Below are positions 57,676 through 64,000 of a stretch of DNA of 64,000 nt, piece after piece. Position 1 is the first letter of the stretch. Each line of letters starts with the position of its first letter. Source of the stretch: Actinostola sp. cb2023 (Eukaryota; Cnidaria; Anthozoa; Actiniaria; Actinostolidae); contig JAUJYZ010000350.1 of the NCBI GenBank assembly GCA_033675265.1, forward strand, positions 1 through 64,000, written 5' to 3'. A program made the position numbers and the translations under genes. The notes beneath the pieces were generated by a model. That model saw only the letters and a list, made by a program, of their open reading frames with translations. It was not told where the DNA came from and ran no database searches.

Positions 57676-58308
57676 CTAACTGCTTCTGCCATAAACTCCA
57701 AGCCAAGAGTCTATCAGTGGATCAATATCAGACTTCAAACGGACGGATTTCTCAGTCAGGTTCAGTCTGTCATTCACTAACTGCTCCGCAAAGAATTCTG
57801 GGAAAAGCCTGGAAGCCAAATCTCGCGTACTCGATGTTTCGTCGTTTATAACATTGGTGTGAAACTTTGTCGATCGAGACGATTTATCTGTCAGAGTAAA
57901 ACTCTGTGATTCTCCGGCCTTGACTGCAAATGTGTTCAAAGCTCTGTTTTGTAGACCAGTTTTTATTTGAAAAGAGTTGTTTTCGATGTCTTCGTAACTT
58001 CTTTCTCGGTTTTGTTTCCTTGTTTCCTTGCAAGTTGCTTTGATGTTACGTGGGCACAACTCTGTTGAATTTCTTTTACATTGAGTGTCACTGTCACTCT
58101 CTCCTTCTTCTACAATTGTACGCAATGCTGTTGAATTGTTCCATGATCTGTTGCGGCTGTAGGCACATCGTAGCCGCATTGTATTGGTCACAATATTACA
58201 CTTATTAGACTTCAGATTCAGTAACACACATAGTAAAAACCAACAACCGAGCGCGTGCCGTACAAGGCTGTTTGGTGCTCCAGAGCTGTGTGGAAAAAGT
58301 AAAAACAC
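57676..58308 (-). CDS. Unknown protein, open frame of 210 codons, right copy
   Basis: The frame is intact and differs from the left copy at only two residues (both in or next to the hydrophobic segment). Upstream CCAAT and TATA boxes are kept. The DNA just 3' of its stop differs from the left arm by an inserted CCTATTGGAATAGGGGTGTC-like segment. Retention of the open frame in both arms, while nearby non-coding DNA has changed, argues for a real coding sequence. Confidence 0.5.
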   Translation of the reverse strand: MFLLFPHSSGAPNSLVRHALGCWFLLCVLLNLKSNKCNIVTNTMRLRCAYSRNRSWNNSTALRTIVEEGESDSDTQCKRNSTELCPRNIKATCKETRKQNRERSYEDIENNSFQIKTGLQNRALNTFAVKAGESQSFTLTDKSSRSTKFHTNVINDETSSTRDLASRLFPEFFAEQLVNDRLNLTEKSVRLKSDIDPLIDSWLGVYGRSS

Positions 58309-59102
58309 TCGAGTGTGTCTCCAAAGTGTTGTGCATCTGTCTCGTAATGAATTATTTATAGCAAAGAAAGCTTCTGATTGGCTGGTCTTAAAAGCTGTTT
58401 GATTAGAGCCCGATTACTTGACTGACAAGATCCGTCAGTGAGAGATGACAAAAGTAGATGAATCTAGTCGCGGCCTTGCAATAAGATGATTCGGTGTTAT
58501 GATAGATTTTCCAACAAGCCCCATGGCATGCATAATTATCATTCTCTAATTATATACGATCGTAGGATGCATGGAATTTGAACTGAATATACATAGCTAG
58601 CTAGACGCGTGAAAAAAATACTGCGGCAACAAAAACAAGAATGATGGTTGTATGTGTCGTCTACCTGTTGTTCTTTATTCTTCATACACCACACTTCAAG
58701 CTATTTCAGAAACACTTGTACCTGTACTTCCATGTTTTATAGTCAGATGACGTAGTTTACTGTCATAGTTTAGCTGCGAATAATATAGATACAAATCTTG
58801 TAGCTTGAGAGTTTTTCTAGAACAATTATGGCTAGCGGGTTTCGTGAGACAAACAACAACAAGAACATCTCGGGCTAAAAATAGTCGCTTTTTAATACTC
58901 AATAAATAATTAATTGCTTGGTGACAACGTCAAACAATAAATACACCGCAGGTGTGACGTTAGACTATCTAAATCCGGCCTATTTCAACGAAAGCAATTC
59001 GCACCAAAGTGAACGATATTAGTTTCTTATTGTTCAGTCTGTAATAACCCAAAATTAACATGTGTACCTATAAATAAACGTTTTATGAGGCAAATTCAAT
59101 TT

Positions 59103-59765
59103 CTAGGGATGACTGGGAAATTGATGGGTAAAAGAGATGACTGGGAAAGGAATGAATGGGAAATCGGATTGGTGAAAGGGATGAATGGACAAGGGACGGA
59201 TGAAAGGGACAAGTGAAAGGGATGACTGGGAAAGGGATGGCCGGTGATAAGGGATGAATGGGTGCAAGGGATGGTGAAAGGGATAACTAGGAAAGGCATG
59301 GGTGAAAGAGATGACTGGGAAATGAATGAATGAGAAAGGATGGGTGGAAAGGGATGAATAAGGGATGAATAACGAACAACTAGACTCAACTATACCGGAT
59401 GACTTTGAAAGGATGGGTGAAAGGGATGACTTTGAAAGGGATGGGTGAAAGGGATGACTGGGAAAGGGATGGGTGAAAGGGGTGACTGGGAAAGGGATGG
59501 ATGAAAGGGATGGTTGAGAGGGATCACTGGGAAAAGGATGGGTGAAATGGATGACTGGGAAAGGGATGACTGGGAAAGGGATGGGTGAAAGGGATGACTG
59601 GGAAAGGAATGGGTGAAAGGAATGAATCGGTGAAATGGATTACTGCAAAAAGGATGGGTGAAATGGATGAATGGGAAAGGGATGGGTGAAATGGATGACT
59701 GCAAAAGGGATGGGTGGAAGAGATGAATGGGAAAGGGATGGGTGAAAGGGATGAATGGGAAAGGA
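59103..59765. repeat. Minisatellites, right-arm copies
   Basis: Two adjoining blocks (about 59103-59370 and 59400-59765) of the GGGATGACTGGGAAAGGGAT unit, the complement of the left-arm arrays, with different copy number and internal order. Confidence 0.88.
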
Positions 59766-59895
59766 AAACCCCTTATATCTATCTTGTCTACTGGACCTCA
59801 ACACATGCACCGCAAAGACGCGTGCCATATATATGTTCGTTTTGACATCATCTATAATATTTAATCCCCATTATTGTTCTTTTAAGCTTGGTTTA

Positions 59896-60024
59896 GAGTG
59901 CAAACCATGTCCGTGAAACAGTATTATTACTAAATAGTGTTATCTCTATTGTTTTCTATTGTTTCATCAGTGCTATTTAGTACTAATTAGTTAGCACTGT
60001 TTCACGGACATATGGTTTGCACTC
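59896..60024. mobile_element. 129-bp MITE present only in the right arm
   Basis: Ends GAGTGCAAACCATGTCCGTG and the inverted CACGGACATATGGTTTGCACTC, TA on both sides. The left arm has the plain sequence with a single TA at the matching place (about 49677), an empty site. So it inserted after the two copies separated. Confidence 0.88.
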
Positions 60025-60698
60025 TACACGCTAGTTAAAGCACAAGTCTGTGTCATGTGAAACTGAACGGTTCCGATGGAATCATAAGGGCGCGCAAAAA
60101 TAGAAAATGTTGATTTTTGCACATACTGCTGCTGCATCACGACTGTTTTACAGTGTTATAACGCGCCTCTTGAACTCGTGCAGGCTTCGCTTGTGAAAAC
60201 CAATACAGAAATGAACGAGATTATTTGCATGTTAGGTTGAACACTCAATGGAAGTATTCACTTGACGCAGTCACACTAGCGTCACACCAGCGGTTCCTGG
60301 TTAGATGTGCCTCTTCATTGTCCGACTCTCTTTGTGTAGGTGCAGATGTGCCAAGCTAACAAGAGCGTCTTTTAGAAAGAGAGCCTAAAGCATTTCACTT
60401 TTAGACAGAAAATATAACAATGAAATCAATTATAGTTTTTCTTACACTTCAAAGAAGATATTTCAAAGACAAAAAAAACGTAGAAATACTAAAGTGACGA
60501 CTGATTAGTATTTTAATTTCCAATTATTCCCAAATTCTATTCTATTCTGTAGTGGTTAAACTAGTAGAGACTGTCTCGGTGCATAACAATCAACAAGACG
60601 TGTCTAGAATGAAACTCTTTAACAGTGTAAAAAACGTAGTAAGTAAATTCAGCATTTTAAGGTGTTGTTTGTACTTCTTGGGTTGCCTGTGGCACAAA

Positions 60699-62791
60699 TT
60701 AAAATGGCGCGTATTTTACAAACGGTGGGCTTGGTAACCCCTCCGTTTTACTATAAACTGCGCATGTCTTGAAAGTACATGGATCTTGACGCCACGCATA
60801 ACGAATTCCCGTCGGGCGGTCAGTGCCCGACGGACACAAGCCGAGTAGATCGACCTCAGCGAATGAACTGGTCAATATCTGGGCCTCTATCCAGTCAGAG
60901 GTTACTCCGTTAGACTCGCACACAAACTAAAGACAGAAAAGAAACCATGGTAACTGTGACGTCAAAGCATCATGTAATATCACTAGGTTTCAAGACAATT
61001 ATGTATTTGTTAAAAATATAAAGATAGTATTCGCGTCTTTTGATGGGCTACCTGTGCTATTACACACGCAATCGCCTGTACACCGTTGTATACGTCTCCG
61101 TCTCCAGGGTACGGGTGTTTTAGCACAGGGAGCCCAATATAGTAACCCGTGTGCTCTACCACAAAAAGCTCATAAAAAAAGACGCGCACATAATATCTTC
61201 AGAGGAAATGAGTGGACTTCCTGTGGCAGACTCTTTTACCATCATCACACGTTTAGAGTCATTTTCGTTCGAGTGAGAAACCTACGGTACCGTGACACTC
61301 AAATGGCTTCCTTTCTGAACCAATCAAAAAGCGTACAGATGTATCTCATCCAATCAAACTCTTTCAATACGGCAAGGCGCGGTGCGGTGACGGTGTGGTA
61401 ACTTTCCCACTCATACGAAAACGTACGTAGCCTGAGGTCGCGCCACAGGACTCTATGTCTTCAATATTTTCATACCTCAAAGCCAGATCTTGCTCGTATC
61501 TCTATTCCTTCTGCTCCGACGTCACTGTACAAGACCTCAAATAACCAAGTTCTCGGCATCGACTGCAAGGAAATCATTATCTTGACTGCTAAAGGTCCTG
61601 TATAGTACACACCTGACTCCGAGTAAGCTATAGCGCGGCCTGATAAAGCCAAACGGTATCCTACATCTTGTTTATCATTAGGATGAATACTTCCCCAGGG
61701 TGACGACGCATTACCCAAATCCATGGAAACGGCCATGAAGACATTGCGCATGCGTGCATTAGGTACGTAGCCATAGTTTGCTGTCTGTGCCCAGCGGATG
61801 ACGGGAAATCCACCAATAACGGTAGGGTCGTCACCATAACTAGACAGCTGTCAGAAATAACAATCAATTTACACTAAAAACTACAATATAATGTTAGGAA
61901 TATGTAAAGGGATAAGAAGTGGTCATGTGATAGATCATACACGAGAAAGAGTATCCGAACACCGTGGGTTGAAAACACGAGGCCGATTGATCTAGCTTCT
62001 CAAACCATTCAATGTACACTAGATACCTGCACAAAGCCAAAGGCAAACAATGGGTCTGTATGTCCACCAGTGCTGGTATACCATTTCTGACGCCAGTCAT
62101 CAATCATAGCAGGAAAGGTACAATTGTAGTTGTTGGGTGCTCCAGCATTAGCCTCTCCTTGATACCATATTGCTCCAAAATACAGTCATCTTAAGCAATG
62201 GATGAATCATCGCATTGTATAAGACAGAGGGTTTGGATGGATTTGGTGGAGCAAATATTTCCTCTTCAGGCAAAACCCTACAACAAACACAACAAACAGC
62301 AGAGTGAGTTGCAGTAAGCAGACACTCGCAGACAAACAACCAGAGTTGCATCTCAGCTTGTCAAGATTATGTTAATGCAACATTTCATCATTATGATTGC
62401 AGCATGTGTCCACCTCTGCAATTGGTGTGGCCATCTTCTGCAACATTGTGTGCAACATATTACAGAGGTAGATACATATTGAGAGTTTGTCATTGGTGGT
62501 AATGTTGTGCGCAATGTTGCACCGTGTGTCTGTGAGAATATGTTTAAGAAATAAATGTGACAAAAACATAATAAATGAAGAATGATGGTAAAGAATCCTC
62601 ATACTTGCGTGGGATTAGATCGGTGATGTTACAGGTTGCAAGAGCGTCAGGAGAAGACCACGCTTCAACAGGAGTTCCTCCCCAGTCAGTAGCAATCATT
62701 CCCAGAGGATGCTTGTACTTGTCATAGAGATTCTTGGCATAGAACCAACACACTGCTGAGAAGTACTTCCATACTCCACCATTAACACTTG
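60699..62791 (-). pseudogene. Second SIAE copy, exons 4-7 only
   Basis: Exons at 62605-62791, 62027-62277, 61476-61847 and 60699-60926, all with GT-AG borders. The parts matching exons 4, 6 and 7 are the same length as in the left copy (187, 372, 228 nt) and encode the same or nearly the same residues. Exon 5 has one extra base at a short A run (about 62177-62180), which shifts its frame. Exons 1-3 are not in the window because the sequence runs into (ATC)n to the end. If real, it is a truncated duplicate; if the arms are haplotypes, it is the other allele and exon 5 may be a base error. Confidence 0.85.
61256..61453. mobile_element. GAGTC-family MITE, right-arm copy
   Basis: Counterpart of 48253-48446, inverted, with a few small differences. 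Confidence 0.65.
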
Positions 62792-63036
62792 CTATATAAA
62801 CAAGACATTGGACTCACAATTCTGGGCTTATAATCTTATATCAAAAATACTGCCAAATTTAATGCTTGTGCCCCTTCAGTTAAAACAGACCTTCCAGGGG
62901 GGAGGATGAGAAACACTCCACACCCTCCCTCCATCAGTGCTCTGTTCTACACACAAGAATGTGAGGTCATGAGGAATCTCTTGTTTAGAAGGTGAATTTC
63001 AATGGGCGCAGTTCAACATGGCCAAGTCCAAGGCAT

Positions 63037-64000
<964 letters not shown>

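Larger units (their letters stand above)
54781..63036 (-). repeat. Right arm of the 16.4 kb palindrome
   Basis: Inverted copy of the left arm. Private features include a 129-bp MITE (59896-60024), extra sequence near 57541-57640 and near 60972-61025, and the one-base change in SIAE exon 5. It ends at the trinucleotide tract that corresponds to the SINE tail in the left arm. Confidence 0.95.

Overview
This is animal nuclear DNA. Two housekeeping genes have clean multi-exon structures with GT-AG introns: the ciliary gene GAS8/DRC4 and sialate O-acetylesterase (SIAE). They are set among DNA-transposon remnants (MITEs), a tRNA-derived SINE, retroelement fragments, microsatellites and one large self-synthesising DNA transposon. 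Intron density, a ciliary gene and the dense TA-flanked MITEs suit an aquatic invertebrate (sponge, cnidarian or similar). The sequence alone does not fix the species.

Layout. 1-4344: degenerate gene remnants, including a broken RING-like finger gene near 2.0-2.5 kb, and a MITE nested in another MITE. 4345-20709: a complete Polinton/Maverick of about 16.4 kb with terminal inverted repeats of about 157 bp. It carries protein-primed DNA polymerase B, retroviral-type integrase, packaging ATPase, major capsid protein, a probable minor virion protein, several conserved membrane or coiled-coil Polinton proteins and zinc-finger proteins. It also has an unusual accessory set: a poxvirus-VLTF3-like late transcription factor, a PCNA-like clamp, and a BRO-N/VRR-NUC nuclease. 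Many of these genes are interrupted by frameshifts, so this copy is a decayed element or contains base-level sequence errors. Almost every gene start in it carries a short TATATA-like motif directly against the ATG.

20710-30600: repeats, mainly a 2.3 kb foldback structure of A/T-rich simple repeats, a (CCCT)n tract and several MITEs. 30699-34142: a TATA-box gene in four exons that encodes a 193-residue secreted protein of unknown family. 35900-41675 (minus): intact GAS8/DRC4 in 15 exons, with an RFX X-box about 120 bp upstream of its start. 42166-48972 (plus): intact SIAE in seven exons, divergent from GAS8.

46668-63036: a palindrome of about 16.4 kb with two arms of about 8.1-8.3 kb and an 18-nt centre at 54763-54780. 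It duplicates SIAE exons 4-7, a TATA/CCAAT-box ORF of unknown function, a GIY-YIG retroelement tail, minisatellites and MITEs. The exons look better conserved between arms than the non-coding DNA, and each arm has private indels, including a MITE present in one arm only. This fits either an old inverted duplication or two haplotypes joined head to head in assembly. The window ends in about 960 bp of uninterrupted (ATC)n, an expansion of a tract that is only about 12 units long in the left arm.

The Polinton proteins form a virus-like programme: replication (PolB, clamp), integration (integrase), late transcription (VLTF3-like factor acting, perhaps, on start-codon AT boxes) and virion formation (capsid protein, ATPase). 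The host genes are unrelated neighbours. The GAS8 X-box is the clearest host regulatory site.
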